This document shows, in pieces, positions 17,780 through 26,904 of a stretch of DNA of 47,650 nucleotides (positions within the stretch are counted from its first letter, which is position 1; the number at the start of each line of letters is the position of its first letter). The translations under genes were made by a program, and so were the position numbers. Location of the stretch: contig NZ_KQ949130.1 of assembly GCF_001514305.1 (NCBI RefSeq), positions 1 to 47,650 of the forward strand, in the 5' to 3' direction. The notes below the pieces were generated by a model. The model was not told the DNA's origin. It made no database searches and was given only the letters and a program-made list of their open reading frames with translations. This DNA is from Streptomyces dysideae. Its GTDB lineage: Bacteria; Actinomycetota; Actinomycetes; Streptomycetales; Streptomycetaceae.

Positions 17780-18433
17780 ATGTCGCCATCGCACACGCCC
17801 TCCCCCGCGCCGGATGCCACAGTCATCCGGACCGGCCGCCGCGGTGCCGTGGTCGGACTCCCCTGTTCCGTCCTCCTCATCGCGATGGGCGCCGTCGGTG
17901 TCTTCGGTGCTGTCGTGATCGCCACCGGCAACCAGAAGGGCGAGTCCACCGTCACGGGGTTCGCGGGCCTCGTGTTCATGTTGGCGCTGGGTGTTGCCGG
18001 CGTGTTCCTCTTCATCGCCAACTGGGCGAACCGCAACACGAGGATCCTCGTCGACCACACCGGCCTGTGGGTCGACAGCGGGAGGCTTCGGAACGTCATC
18101 CCCCGGCAGAGCCTCGCCGGAGTCGGCCTCCACTGGAGCAAGTTCGGCCGAGGCCAGAAGCTCTACTCCCTGGAACTGTTCCCCACCGTCCCCATCGACC
18201 GGGACGACCCGGTCCTGTGGACCCTGGTCCGCGACGAGGAGCCGCTGCACCCCGACCTGCCCCGCCTGCGCTACCGCGTCCCTTTCCCCACCGGCTTCCA
18301 ACAGCAGGTGGTCACGGCGGTCCAGCAGTACGTCCCGCACATCTGGCTCGGAGAGTCGGAGCGCGCGGAGGGGCACATCGGCCGACCCGACATCAAGGGG
18401 CACAAGGAGCGGACTCGGGGCCGTATGCACTGA
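17780..18433 (+). CDS. Two-helix membrane protein of unknown function
   Basis: 217 residues. Membrane helices lie at about 22-48 and 58-82, then a cytoplasmic domain begins at RILVDHTGLWVDSGRLRNVI, resembling a PH-like or similar beta domain, with a basic tail. The ATG is only 13 bp from the end of the MITE-like element and has no Shine-Dalgarno sequence. TAAGCT at 17766-17771, partly made by the element end, sits 8 nt before the ATG, so the transcript may be leaderless. Homology to a named family was not recognised. Confidence 0.75.
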   Translation: MSPSHTPSPAPDATVIRTGRRGAVVGLPCSVLLIAMGAVGVFGAVVIATGNQKGESTVTGFAGLVFMLALGVAGVFLFIANWANRNTRILVDHTGLWVDSGRLRNVIPRQSLAGVGLHWSKFGRGQKLYSLELFPTVPIDRDDPVLWTLVRDEEPLHPDLPRLRYRVPFPTGFQQQVVTAVQQYVPHIWLGESERAEGHIGRPDIKGHKERTRGRMH

Positions 18434-18631
18434 CGCAACGGCTGTACCGGGTCAGCTGCCCCTCGGCACAACAGTGCTGCCCTGCAACGAATTTGTGACA
18501 GCAACCCTCTGAAGTTGCCTGCCGGTGAGTCCGTAAGCTTTGGGCACGGCTGTACATCTGTGTGGTTTCCCTTGATGAGTGGGGGAGTTGTACGGCCACA
18601 TTGGCTGACGGGGGTGCTTTCTGCTGTGGCG

Positions 18632-21600
18632 ATGATGTTGCCGGACGAGCTCGAGTGGGTTCTCGAGATGCTGGGCTACCGCTGGCCGACGGCGAACGAG
18701 GACAAGCTCAGAGACTCGGCCGCCCTGTGGCGGCAGTTCGGCGAGAACGTCACCGAACTGCACACCGCGGCGAACACCAGTGCCCGCACGGTGACCGCCC
18801 ACAACGCCGGCGAGGCGATCGACAAGTTCACCAAGGCCTACGAGAAGTTCGACGGCGGAGGCGGCTCCGACGGCTACCTCCGGAACGCCGCGCAGGCCGC
18901 CTTCCTCATCGCGAACGTGCTGGATGCCTGCGCCTTCCTCGTCGAGTTCGCCAAGTGGGCGGTGATCGCCCAGCTGATCGCGCTGGCCATCGAGATCGTC
19001 GCCGCCCACGCCGCAGCGCCGTTCACCTTCGGTCTGTCCGAGGTCGCCGGCCTCGGTGCCACCCAGGTCACCCGGCTGATCGTCCGACGCCTCCTGGACG
19101 AGCTCAAACAAGCCATGATCGACGCGCTCATCGAGACGATGAAGGAGCCCGCGATCTCGGCGGTCGAGGCGATGATCACCGACCTCATCCGGCAGACGGT
19201 GAACGTCGGTTTCGGCGCCCAGGAGGGCTACGACGTCGGCGCCACCATGAAGGCCGGCGGCACGGCAGGCCTTGATGCCCTGAGGCAGAGCCCGCAGACC
19301 TTCGCGGAAGGCGTCCGCGACAGCCTGGGCCAGAAGGCCGGTAGCCGGGCCCGTGACGCGATCGACAGCCGTATCGACGGGTACGACGGGCCGTCGGGGA
19401 TATCGGGCAGCGGCAGCGACGGCCGAGACGGTGGCAGCGAGAGCGGCGGCCGAGGCGACAGCGGCGGCGACTCCGGGTCGGGAAGTTCCAACTCCAACTC
19501 CTCGTCCTCCAACTCCTCGTCCTCCAACTCCTCGTCCTCCGACTCGAGTTCGTCGGGGTCGGATTCCTCCACCTCGACGCGTACGAGCAACGGCACCGGC
19601 CCTGGCGTGAACATAGGCAGCGGGATATCCGCCGACACGGGCGGCGCCGGCATCGGCGCACCGGATGTGGGGGCGGGCCCCAACTCCGGGTCCGGGGCCG
19701 GGTCTGGGTCCGATTCCGGGAGTCCGTCCTCCTCGGACACCCCGTACTCAAGGCCGACGCCGTCTCAGTCAGGGCCGTCCCTGTCGGACTTCGACGACCC
19801 CTCGCCCGGCGGGCCTTCGTCCAGCGCCCCCGACTCCAACGGCTCCTCCGGCACTCCGAGCACCTCCGGCCCGTCCGGCACGAACGGCGGCTCCCCCGTA
19901 TCCGGCCTGTCATCCCCGACCGCACAGTCCACGCCCACGCCCGCGTCGTCCGGCAGTACGTCGTCCTCGCCGGGGGGCGGCTCGATCGGCACCCAGATCG
20001 ACGGCCTGGCCGCCGGCGTCCCCACACAGTCCAACGCAGCACCGACGTCGACGACGGCCGACCCGTCTCCCACCGGCACCGGCGGCCGTTCGGACGGCGG
20101 CTCAGCCACGCCGACATCACCCGTGGCACCTTCCACCGGGGGCGCGACTGTGGGCACGCACAACGCCCCGAGCGCCTCAGGAGGCACCCCGTCCGCGACG
20201 AGCCCCACCCCCAACTCGGGCCCAGCCAGGAATCCTTCCACCGGCACGCCCACCACGCCCTCCGCCACAGGGACCGGCCCTGCATCCACACCGAGCCCCA
20301 CGTCGCCGACGACGCCCCGGACAACGCCGACGCCCACACCGGACCCCCGAATACCGGGTACCGACAGCCGAACGCCAGGTACGGCGGACAGCCGCGTCCC
20401 GAACCAGAACACTCCCGGCACCACGCCGGGTGACCGCACCCCGCCCCGGGACACTCCGCGCACCACGCCGGGCGACCGCACACCTCCCCGGGACACCCCC
20501 GGCACCACACCAGGTGACCGCACCCCGCCGCGCAACAACGCGGACCCGACCGGCACCCGCGCACCCGGCCAGAACCCGAGCCCTGCCACGAGCCAGAGCC
20601 CGAATCAGACCACCCCGAACCAGAACCCGGCCCAGTCGTCGCCCTCCAGGACCACGCCCCCGTCCAACAACACCCCGACGACCACGCCCTCCACCTCCCC
20701 GAACACCGGCTCTGACCGGACCTCGGCACCGAGCAACAACGCCCCGAGCCCGTCTACGCGGCCGGGCCGCGCTGACACCGCCGGCACACCCAGTACCCCT
20801 GGCACGCCCGGCACGCCGAACCAGCCGAGCGGCGGCCCCGGCCCCAACAGGCCACCCCACCAGCCCGCGGGCAACACACCCAACACCCCGCCGACCCCGA
20901 GCACTCCGCAGCAGCCGGCCGCGCAGCCTCACAAGCCGGAGAACACACCGCCCAACCCACAGCAACAACAACAGCAGCAGGTGACGGCGGTCCCGATCCA
21001 CACCGTCGTCACGACACCGAGTTCCTCGACGCCCCCGTCGCACTCGCCCCCTGCCACGCCGCAACAGCCGGGCTCACCCCAGTCCAACCCGGGCGACCCC
21101 AACCACCAGCAGCAGCCCCAACAGGACAGCCTGGACGACATCCGCTCCGACCTGGACCACCACCCGGGAGGCCTGTCCGACCCCGACCCCGCCGATCAGC
21201 AGGCACTGGCCGACGCGGTACCGCACAACGAAGACGGCACCCCGCAACGCTTCCCCGACCCCTTCGGCCCCTACACGCAACTCCAGAACGACGGCGGCAA
21301 CACCGTCCCCGGCCGAAGCAACAACTGCGCCGACTGCTCCCGCTCCTTCCTGGAAACCTGGTACGGCAACCCCCAGGTCTCAGCCCCCCGCACCCTCGAC
21401 ACCGACGAAAACGGCAAACCCAACCTCTGGTCCCCCGAGAACAACGCGAACGAGAACCAGATCCGCTGGACCGGCGCCGCCCACACCTACGCCGGCCCCG
21501 GCAACGACCCCAACACCGCCCAGAACATCGCCTCCGTCCTCCAGAACGCCGGACCCGGCTCAGCGGCCATCGTCCAGGTCAACTGGAACGGCGGAGGCGG

Positions 21601-23740
21601 CCACGCCTTCAACGTCGTCAACCACAACGGCAAGATCGTCTGGATCGACACCCAGAGCGGGCAGGTCAGCACCGAGCCCATCCATCTCGACAACGCGAAA
21701 GACGTCTTCCACATCCCGCTGGACGCCGACCGGAACCCCATCGACACCACCCAGTCCAACGACAAGGACGCCGAGGACTCGAAGGACTCCGAGAATTCCG
21801 AGCAGGGGACGGACACGTCCCAGCAGGGCAGTGACAGTGCCCAGCAGGAGACCGACAACGCATCGGACGGTCCCGAGAACCAGCAGGCCGACCAGCCGGA
21901 TCACGCGGGCGAGGCTCCCGCACACGCTCCCGGCGAGAACCTCCCGCACTCGGAATCCGACCGGGTCACAACCCCTGGTCAGGACGAGACGTCGCCGCGC
22001 GACAACGGCACTCGCACCAACGAGGCAAGTACGCCCAGCCCGGACAGGGCCACCAATCCGGCACCTGAGCCGCAGTCAGACTCGCCGAGCGACCGTTCCG
22101 ACACTTCCACGCGCCCAGGAGCGGATGCCCCGACCACCGATCGGTCCAGCAGCCAGGGGCACCCTGTCACGGACCCGCGCGCGGCCTCACAGCAGCACAG
22201 CCCCACTACGCGGTCGGCCGATCCACGCGGGCAGGACCCGTCCACCCGGAAACCCCACCGAGACGAACGGCCCGACGCCCCCCGCGACACCCCGGCACGT
22301 CCTGACCGTCCTGACCGTCCAGCAGACAACACCCGCGACGACGACACAGCCCGCCGAGGACCCGAGAACCCCGCCGGACAGGACGCTCACCCGCACGACG
22401 ACCCCTCGGATCCGACGGGCGACAAGAACAGCACCAAGGATCCCGACGACCGCCCCTACGACGAGCCTCACGACCGGGGCACCAGTGACACGGCGGCCGA
22501 AAGCCGCCGTGTCACCGAAGGCGGCCCGGACAGTGATGTCTCGCGTACCCATGAGACACGGGAGCCCGACAAGGCCAAGGAATACGGCCTGGAGCCCGAC
22601 GCGCTGCAGCAGCGGCTGCGCCGGGAACAGAGTGTCCACCGGGTCGAACTCGACCGGGTCCACGCCCGACTCAACGGCTGGACGGAGTCGGGCGCCCTCG
22701 CGAACGTCGTGCGGGCGACGGCCGGAGCCGGGAAGCATCCCCATCCTGACGGGCCTCGTAGCTTCACCAGGGATCAGCTCATCGACAGCCTGCCCGGTTT
22801 CGGTGACCTGTCGCGAGGAGAGCAGCAAGCCGTTGTGGCGTCCCTCGCCAGGCTCAGCCTGTCCTTCCACCAGGCACACGCTGTGGGCGCCAGCCCGGAA
22901 CGGATCCCGTTTCCCTACCGGAACGAGGGCGAGGCTGCCCCTGCCAAGGACACCCCGGATCGAGGCGCGAAGCTCTCCAAGGAGTCGCTCGGTGTGCGGC
23001 TGCATCGTATGGCGATGAACGCGCTGTTCAAGCGGGCGGAATTCAAGGCCCTCGAGGAGGGAAAGCTCAAGGAAATCAGACGCCACGGACCTGATTTCAG
23101 CGGAAAAAACTACGCCGTCCTGGAGGTTCTGGGCCCTCCGCCGAAGAATGACGTCCAATACATCGTCGACTCGTCGGTACCGGCCAACAAGGAATTGAAG
23201 GGCGTGCAACCGCGTCACTCGGAGCGACACCTGCTCGACTGGCTGAAGCGCATGGACCCGGACGGATCGACCTACACACCTCTCGGGCTGTACACCGAGC
23301 GGGAACCGTGCGGTGAAGGTCAGGGCCACGCGAGATGCTCTGACACTCTCCGGGACGAGCGCTTGAAGGGCATACCCATCCACTACACCACGACTTACCG
23401 TGACGACCCGGCGGGTGTGGGCATTCGCGGAGATATGGCGGAGGACAAGAAGGAAATAGTCAAGCAGATGAAGGGCATGCCGGATCAGGATTCCAGGCAG
23501 CTCGCGGAAAAGGTGTGGGGCGAACACTACAAGAACGACCCAGAGGGCCTCGAAAAGGCACTGAAGAAGCTCGAAGGAAAGTCCGGAGACGCTCTCACTA
23601 AAGCCATCAAGGGTGAATTCGACGCGCAACGCAAGCGGACCGCTACTCATAAGGAGGATGCCATCGATGCCGAATTTGATCGGCACATCAGCTCCCTCCA
23701 AGAAACATGGAAGAAGCTCAAGACGAACATGATCGGCTAA
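18632..23740 (+). CDS. T7SS polymorphic toxin: CpnT-like N-domain, papain-fold and deaminase-like domains
   Basis: 1702 residues. (1) Residues 1 to about 250: alpha-helical CpnT/WXG100-like trafficking domain (MLPDELEWVLEMLGYRWP), strongly similar to the protein at 38238-39296. (2) About 250-840: low-complexity Ser/Gly then Pro/Thr linker, including three 14-residue repeats. (3) About 850-1020: papain-fold toxin (Tox-PL/glutamine-deamidase type) with C899 in NNCADCSRSF, H991 in GGGGHAFNVV and D1006 in VWIDTQSGQ. (4) About 1030-1290: charged linker. (5) About 1300-1702: deaminase-like domain with H1529-S-E1531 and PC...C (C1560, C1569). The start is uncertain: GTG 18626, ATG 18632 or ATG 18635; I used 18632 because the related protein begins at this point, although the frame is open back to 18515. 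No signal peptide. The domain plan indicates contact-dependent or exported antibacterial activity (inference). Confidence 0.88.
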   Translation: MMLPDELEWVLEMLGYRWPTANEDKLRDSAALWRQFGENVTELHTAANTSARTVTAHNAGEAIDKFTKAYEKFDGGGGSDGYLRNAAQAAFLIANVLDACAFLVEFAKWAVIAQLIALAIEIVAAHAAAPFTFGLSEVAGLGATQVTRLIVRRLLDELKQAMIDALIETMKEPAISAVEAMITDLIRQTVNVGFGAQEGYDVGATMKAGGTAGLDALRQSPQTFAEGVRDSLGQKAGSRARDAIDSRIDGYDGPSGISGSGSDGRDGGSESGGRGDSGGDSGSGSSNSNSSSSNSSSSNSSSSDSSSSGSDSSTSTRTSNGTGPGVNIGSGISADTGGAGIGAPDVGAGPNSGSGAGSGSDSGSPSSSDTPYSRPTPSQSGPSLSDFDDPSPGGPSSSAPDSNGSSGTPSTSGPSGTNGGSPVSGLSSPTAQSTPTPASSGSTSSSPGGGSIGTQIDGLAAGVPTQSNAAPTSTTADPSPTGTGGRSDGGSATPTSPVAPSTGGATVGTHNAPSASGGTPSATSPTPNSGPARNPSTGTPTTPSATGTGPASTPSPTSPTTPRTTPTPTPDPRIPGTDSRTPGTADSRVPNQNTPGTTPGDRTPPRDTPRTTPGDRTPPRDTPGTTPGDRTPPRNNADPTGTRAPGQNPSPATSQSPNQTTPNQNPAQSSPSRTTPPSNNTPTTTPSTSPNTGSDRTSAPSNNAPSPSTRPGRADTAGTPSTPGTPGTPNQPSGGPGPNRPPHQPAGNTPNTPPTPSTPQQPAAQPHKPENTPPNPQQQQQQQVTAVPIHTVVTTPSSSTPPSHSPPATPQQPGSPQSNPGDPNHQQQPQQDSLDDIRSDLDHHPGGLSDPDPADQQALADAVPHNEDGTPQRFPDPFGPYTQLQNDGGNTVPGRSNNCADCSRSFLETWYGNPQVSAPRTLDTDENGKPNLWSPENNANENQIRWTGAAHTYAGPGNDPNTAQNIASVLQNAGPGSAAIVQVNWNGGGGHAFNVVNHNGKIVWIDTQSGQVSTEPIHLDNAKDVFHIPLDADRNPIDTTQSNDKDAEDSKDSENSEQGTDTSQQGSDSAQQETDNASDGPENQQADQPDHAGEAPAHAPGENLPHSESDRVTTPGQDETSPRDNGTRTNEASTPSPDRATNPAPEPQSDSPSDRSDTSTRPGADAPTTDRSSSQGHPVTDPRAASQQHSPTTRSADPRGQDPSTRKPHRDERPDAPRDTPARPDRPDRPADNTRDDDTARRGPENPAGQDAHPHDDPSDPTGDKNSTKDPDDRPYDEPHDRGTSDTAAESRRVTEGGPDSDVSRTHETREPDKAKEYGLEPDALQQRLRREQSVHRVELDRVHARLNGWTESGALANVVRATAGAGKHPHPDGPRSFTRDQLIDSLPGFGDLSRGEQQAVVASLARLSLSFHQAHAVGASPERIPFPYRNEGEAAPAKDTPDRGAKLSKESLGVRLHRMAMNALFKRAEFKALEEGKLKEIRRHGPDFSGKNYAVLEVLGPPPKNDVQYIVDSSVPANKELKGVQPRHSERHLLDWLKRMDPDGSTYTPLGLYTEREPCGEGQGHARCSDTLRDERLKGIPIHYTTTYRDDPAGVGIRGDMAEDKKEIVKQMKGMPDQDSRQLAEKVWGEHYKNDPEGLEKALKKLEGKSGDALTKAIKGEFDAQRKRTATHKEDAIDAEFDRHISSLQETWKKLKTNMIG
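20411..20536 (+). repeat. Three tandem 42-bp repeats in the toxin linker
   Basis: Units 20411-20452, 20453-20494 and 20495-20536 each encode a variant of TPGTTPGDRTPPRD. Protein identity is higher than DNA identity at third positions, so the copies are not brand-new. They lie in the disordered linker between the N-domain and the papain-fold domain. Confidence 0.8.
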
Positions 23741-23799
23741 GCCTGCACGAGTAATAGGCCGTTCACCGGCGCCCTGATCCACTCTCCACACACCACAAC

Positions 23800-23805
23800 T
23801 AGGCT
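23800..23805 (+). promoter_or_regulatory. Candidate -10 for a leaderless immunity transcript
   Basis: TAGGCT fits the -10 consensus and ends 7 nt before the ATG at 23813, the spacing expected when transcription starts at the start codon. No Shine-Dalgarno precedes that ATG. No clear -35. Confidence 0.4.
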
Positions 23806-23812
23806 GTGCACC

Positions 23813-24820
23813 ATGCCAGATAGCTTCAACGCGCTTGTACGGGACCTCTGCGACGATGATCGGAGCGTGTGGGAGGCCGCGGAGGACCGTTTGGTCGCCC
23901 TCGGCGTACAGGTGGTCGACACTCTGCTGCCCTACGCCGGAGAAGCCGGCCCGTCCCGGCTGAAGTGGGGTGCCGAGTCCGTCCTTCGGAAGCTCGGCGA
24001 CCAGGCAGTGCCACGTCTGCGGGAGATCCGGCGACAGGGGCCGGGGCGACTGCGCGGCAACGCCCTGAAAGTCCTGGTCGATCTGGGGGGCGCCGAGTGC
24101 CTGGACGAGGGTGACCTCGGCGCCGTGGAGCGTCTCGTGCGGATCAAGCTCCTGGACGAGCGCCCGGTGAGAGTCCCGTCGGAGGCCGGTCGCTGGCTGG
24201 CCTTTCCGGCGGACCGGCTCGACGACGCCGTAGCCGCTCTCGGCCTTCACGACGTTCGGGCGGCCACCACGGTCATGGGGGTGGCCGCCGCCACCCAGGC
24301 CACCGACTCCCTTGAGTTCCAGGACGCCCAGGGGACGACACGGACCGCCTACCGTGTGTTCATCACGCCGGCGTTCGAGACGTGGCTCTCGGAGGTTCCG
24401 ATCCAGAACTGGTGCATGCTGTGGGGAAACTCCTTCATCGACCAGCTCGACGGCTTCGCGCTGGCCGACAAGCTCAGCGAGCGATGCGGTGAGGCTCACC
24501 TCTACATTCTCGACCCGTACAACCGCGCCGAGAACTGGTACGTCTCCCGCGATGGCCACGGAGTGCGAAGCTTCGGCAGTTACGACGAGCCGCAGTTTCA
24601 GGGAGAACCACTGCCTTTCGAGGTGGAGTACCGAGAAGACGCGGACGAGGACGAGGCTGAGGAATACGCCGAAGGTGTCCCCTACGCCGTCACGGCGGCC
24701 GACTACCTGTCCGTAGAACCCGGCCGCATGCCCGCTTCCGGCACCCACGGCCACGGCTGGCTCGCCACCACCCACCCCGACGTACCCAACTCCCGCTTCA
24801 AGGGCGCCCTGCCCATCTGA
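23813..24820 (+). CDS. HEAT-like candidate immunity protein
   Basis: 335 residues, cytoplasmic. The first about 110 residues look like two or three HEAT-type helical repeats (DDDRSVWEAAEDRLVALG, ESVLRKLGDQAVPRLREIRR, LRGNALKVLVDLGG). The C-terminal part is a mixed alpha/beta domain rich in Trp and acidic residues, with no catalytic motif I recognise. It begins 72 bp after the toxin stop on the same strand, the usual place of an immunity gene, and is preceded by a possible leaderless promoter, which would allow expression apart from the toxin. The immunity role is inferred from position and fold type only. Confidence 0.7.
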   Translation: MPDSFNALVRDLCDDDRSVWEAAEDRLVALGVQVVDTLLPYAGEAGPSRLKWGAESVLRKLGDQAVPRLREIRRQGPGRLRGNALKVLVDLGGAECLDEGDLGAVERLVRIKLLDERPVRVPSEAGRWLAFPADRLDDAVAALGLHDVRAATTVMGVAAATQATDSLEFQDAQGTTRTAYRVFITPAFETWLSEVPIQNWCMLWGNSFIDQLDGFALADKLSERCGEAHLYILDPYNRAENWYVSRDGHGVRSFGSYDEPQFQGEPLPFEVEYREDADEDEAEEYAEGVPYAVTAADYLSVEPGRMPASGTHGHGWLATTHPDVPNSRFKGALPI

Positions 24821-24901
24821 AGCCCGCACCGGCCCATGGCCTGAAGTGCCCGACAGTCGAAAGCCTTCGCACACGTCCGCACCAGCGGAGGACGGGAATC
24901 C

Positions 24902-26833
24902 ATGACCGATTCAACGGACGGCTACGCTCCGCACCCCCACATAGGTGGGCGCACGAACGCTCTGCGTGCGCTCGCCGCCTGGCGCATGGCGCGGCCGGGG
25001 GCGCCTCGTGTGGTGGCCCTGACGGGAAGCTCCGGCAGTGGCCGCTCGCGGTTGCTCACCGGGTTTCTGATGCTCTGCGATCCGGAGTCCCGCAGGCAAC
25101 TGGATCTGGATCGGCTCGATCCGTCAAGCGTGCCTCCTGAACTGCCCGCACCCGCCGCGGCGAATGCGCGCGGACTGACAGCCCAGCAATTCCTCTGGGC
25201 TATCGCCGATCACTACGAGCTACCGGTGGACCGCACCGAAGACATCTACTCGGAGCTGGCGGCAATCGGCGACCCCGTGTCCCTCGTGGTTCTGGATGTG
25301 GATCAGGCGGGCCCGGTCCGGCACACGGACGAACCCTCCGTACTCGTACGCCAAGTACTCAAGCCGCTCGCCGCCCTTGACTCGGTTCGGCTGGTGGCGG
25401 AGCTGCCACGCCATCTCGTGACCGAACTGGCCGACGGGCTTCCGGCGGACGCACTACAGATCATCGATCTCGACGAGCCACCGTGGGCCGACCCCGTTGG
25501 GCTGGTACGGCACGCAGAGGCGGCGTTGGCACCTTCGTTCGCCGGAGCGGACCTGCCGTTCACCGTGGATCCGGAGGCCCGGCACGCCGTCGCCGCGGCC
25601 ATCGGGCGCCGGGCGGGCACCAGCCCACTGGTCGTACAACTTGCCATCCAGAGCATTCTCCTCGTCCCCGAGGGCTTCGACCCAGCCGACGAAGGCCAGT
25701 TGCCGACCACTGTCGGCGAGGCACTCGACCTGCATGCCGGACGGCTCGGCACCGACCCGCAGACGCTGCGGCTGATGCTGGCCCCGCTCGCCCTGACCGA
25801 GGCCGACGGCATGCCCGTCCACCTGTGGCCGCGGCTGGCGAGCGCGGTCGCCGGACAGGACATGAGCCAGGCCGTCGCAAACGGGATGCGGCTCGTCGCC
25901 CCCTTCATACAGCCCGTGGACCAGAAAGCGGACGGCGACGACGAGAGCAGCGGATGGACGCGACTGCGCCTATTTCACCCCGCCGTAGGCGACGCCATCC
26001 GAGCCGGTCTGCCGAACGTGCCCGCCGCTCAGACGCAGATCGCGATGGCGCTGCTGGAGGCCGTGCCGGAGCAGGACTGGGGCAGGGCCGACCCGTACGT
26101 ACGCGACCGCATCGCCGGCCACACACTGGCGGCGGGACTGCTTCCGCAACTCCTCACGGACCCAGGGCTGTTCGTCCACGCCGACCCGGTGCCGCTGCGG
26201 GCCGCGATTGAGGCCGTCCCGGTCGAGGAGCTGGGCGCAGCGGCCCGTACGTATCTGCGTGCCGCGCCCCTGCTGACCCGTAACGAGGTCTCCGAGCCCT
26301 GGCGTGCCGCTCTGCTGGAGACGGCATTCGTCGAGGACGGACTGCCCGAGTATGCCGAAGCCCTGCACCGGCTCGGCTTCGAACTGCCCTGGCAGACCTT
26401 GTGGAGCCTGCCCGTCGCCGGCATCAGTGAAGTGACGGTCGGCAGCATCCCCAACGCCGAAGGACCTGCGACCCGAGTGGCAGTGCTCGTCGTACCGCCC
26501 GGCACTCCCGGCGCACGGCCGACGGGCGAGGAGGGCGAGTCCGCGGTGCTCGTTCTTGGCCTCGTACCGCCGGACGGCCCTGGCGAGGCGGACCTTGAGC
26601 AGATCCTGCGCCCGTCCGAGGAGGAGCGTGCGGCCGCCCCGTTGGGGCTGAGCCGCGGCGCTGACTACCTTCGCGTCTGGGACCGGGCGAGCGAGGAGGT
26701 CATGGCCGCGCTGGTCTCCGACGTCCCGTTCACCTCCGCCGACCTGTCCCCCGACGGCATAGTCGTCGTCGCGACCGAGCGCGGGGCGAAGGCCCTCCGT
26801 ATCCGCCCGGTGGACCCGGCGATAGCCTCGTAG
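24902..26833 (+). CDS. P-loop NTPase-like protein with altered Walker A
   Basis: 643 residues. The N-terminal segment has GSSGSGRS (42-49), a Walker A motif in which the invariant lysine is R48, then LVVLDVD (D132) as Walker B. Helical regions follow that resemble the winged-helix/helical parts of STAND or AAA-type ATPases, and a C-terminal domain ends near SPDGIVVVATERGAKALRI. GGAGG lies about 10 nt before the ATG. Same strand as the toxin and immunity genes, 81 bp after the latter. It probably binds nucleotide weakly or is a pseudo-ATPase. The role is unknown; regulation or sensing in the toxin island is a guess. Confidence 0.75.
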   Translation: MTDSTDGYAPHPHIGGRTNALRALAAWRMARPGAPRVVALTGSSGSGRSRLLTGFLMLCDPESRRQLDLDRLDPSSVPPELPAPAAANARGLTAQQFLWAIADHYELPVDRTEDIYSELAAIGDPVSLVVLDVDQAGPVRHTDEPSVLVRQVLKPLAALDSVRLVAELPRHLVTELADGLPADALQIIDLDEPPWADPVGLVRHAEAALAPSFAGADLPFTVDPEARHAVAAAIGRRAGTSPLVVQLAIQSILLVPEGFDPADEGQLPTTVGEALDLHAGRLGTDPQTLRLMLAPLALTEADGMPVHLWPRLASAVAGQDMSQAVANGMRLVAPFIQPVDQKADGDDESSGWTRLRLFHPAVGDAIRAGLPNVPAAQTQIAMALLEAVPEQDWGRADPYVRDRIAGHTLAAGLLPQLLTDPGLFVHADPVPLRAAIEAVPVEELGAAARTYLRAAPLLTRNEVSEPWRAALLETAFVEDGLPEYAEALHRLGFELPWQTLWSLPVAGISEVTVGSIPNAEGPATRVAVLVVPPGTPGARPTGEEGESAVLVLGLVPPDGPGEADLEQILRPSEEERAAAPLGLSRGADYLRVWDRASEEVMAALVSDVPFTSADLSPDGIVVVATERGAKALRIRPVDPAIAS

Positions 26834-26904
26834 CCGCATGCCGCACGATCTCCTCCACCCTTTGACCTCCTCACCCTCTCGACTTATCTCGAAGGAGCCT
26901 CCTC

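Noticed and set aside
19480..19575. Repeated TCCAACTCCTCGTCC stretch considered as a CRISPR or regulatory repeat
   Set aside because: It is the Ser/Asn codon run (NSSSS units) of the effector linker; no spacer structure.
19185..21064. Long Trp/Arg-rich and Gly/Val-rich minus-strand frames opposite the toxin linker
   Set aside because: Low-complexity linker codons read backwards; no gene features.
22187..24874. 895-codon minus-strand open frame across the toxin end and immunity gene
   Set aside because: Spans two plus-strand genes and has no start context or domain; it mirrors their codon structure.
24821..24901. Search for an extra small gene between the immunity candidate and the NTPase
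   Set aside because: Only 81 bp, with a ribosome site for the following ATG and nothing else visible.
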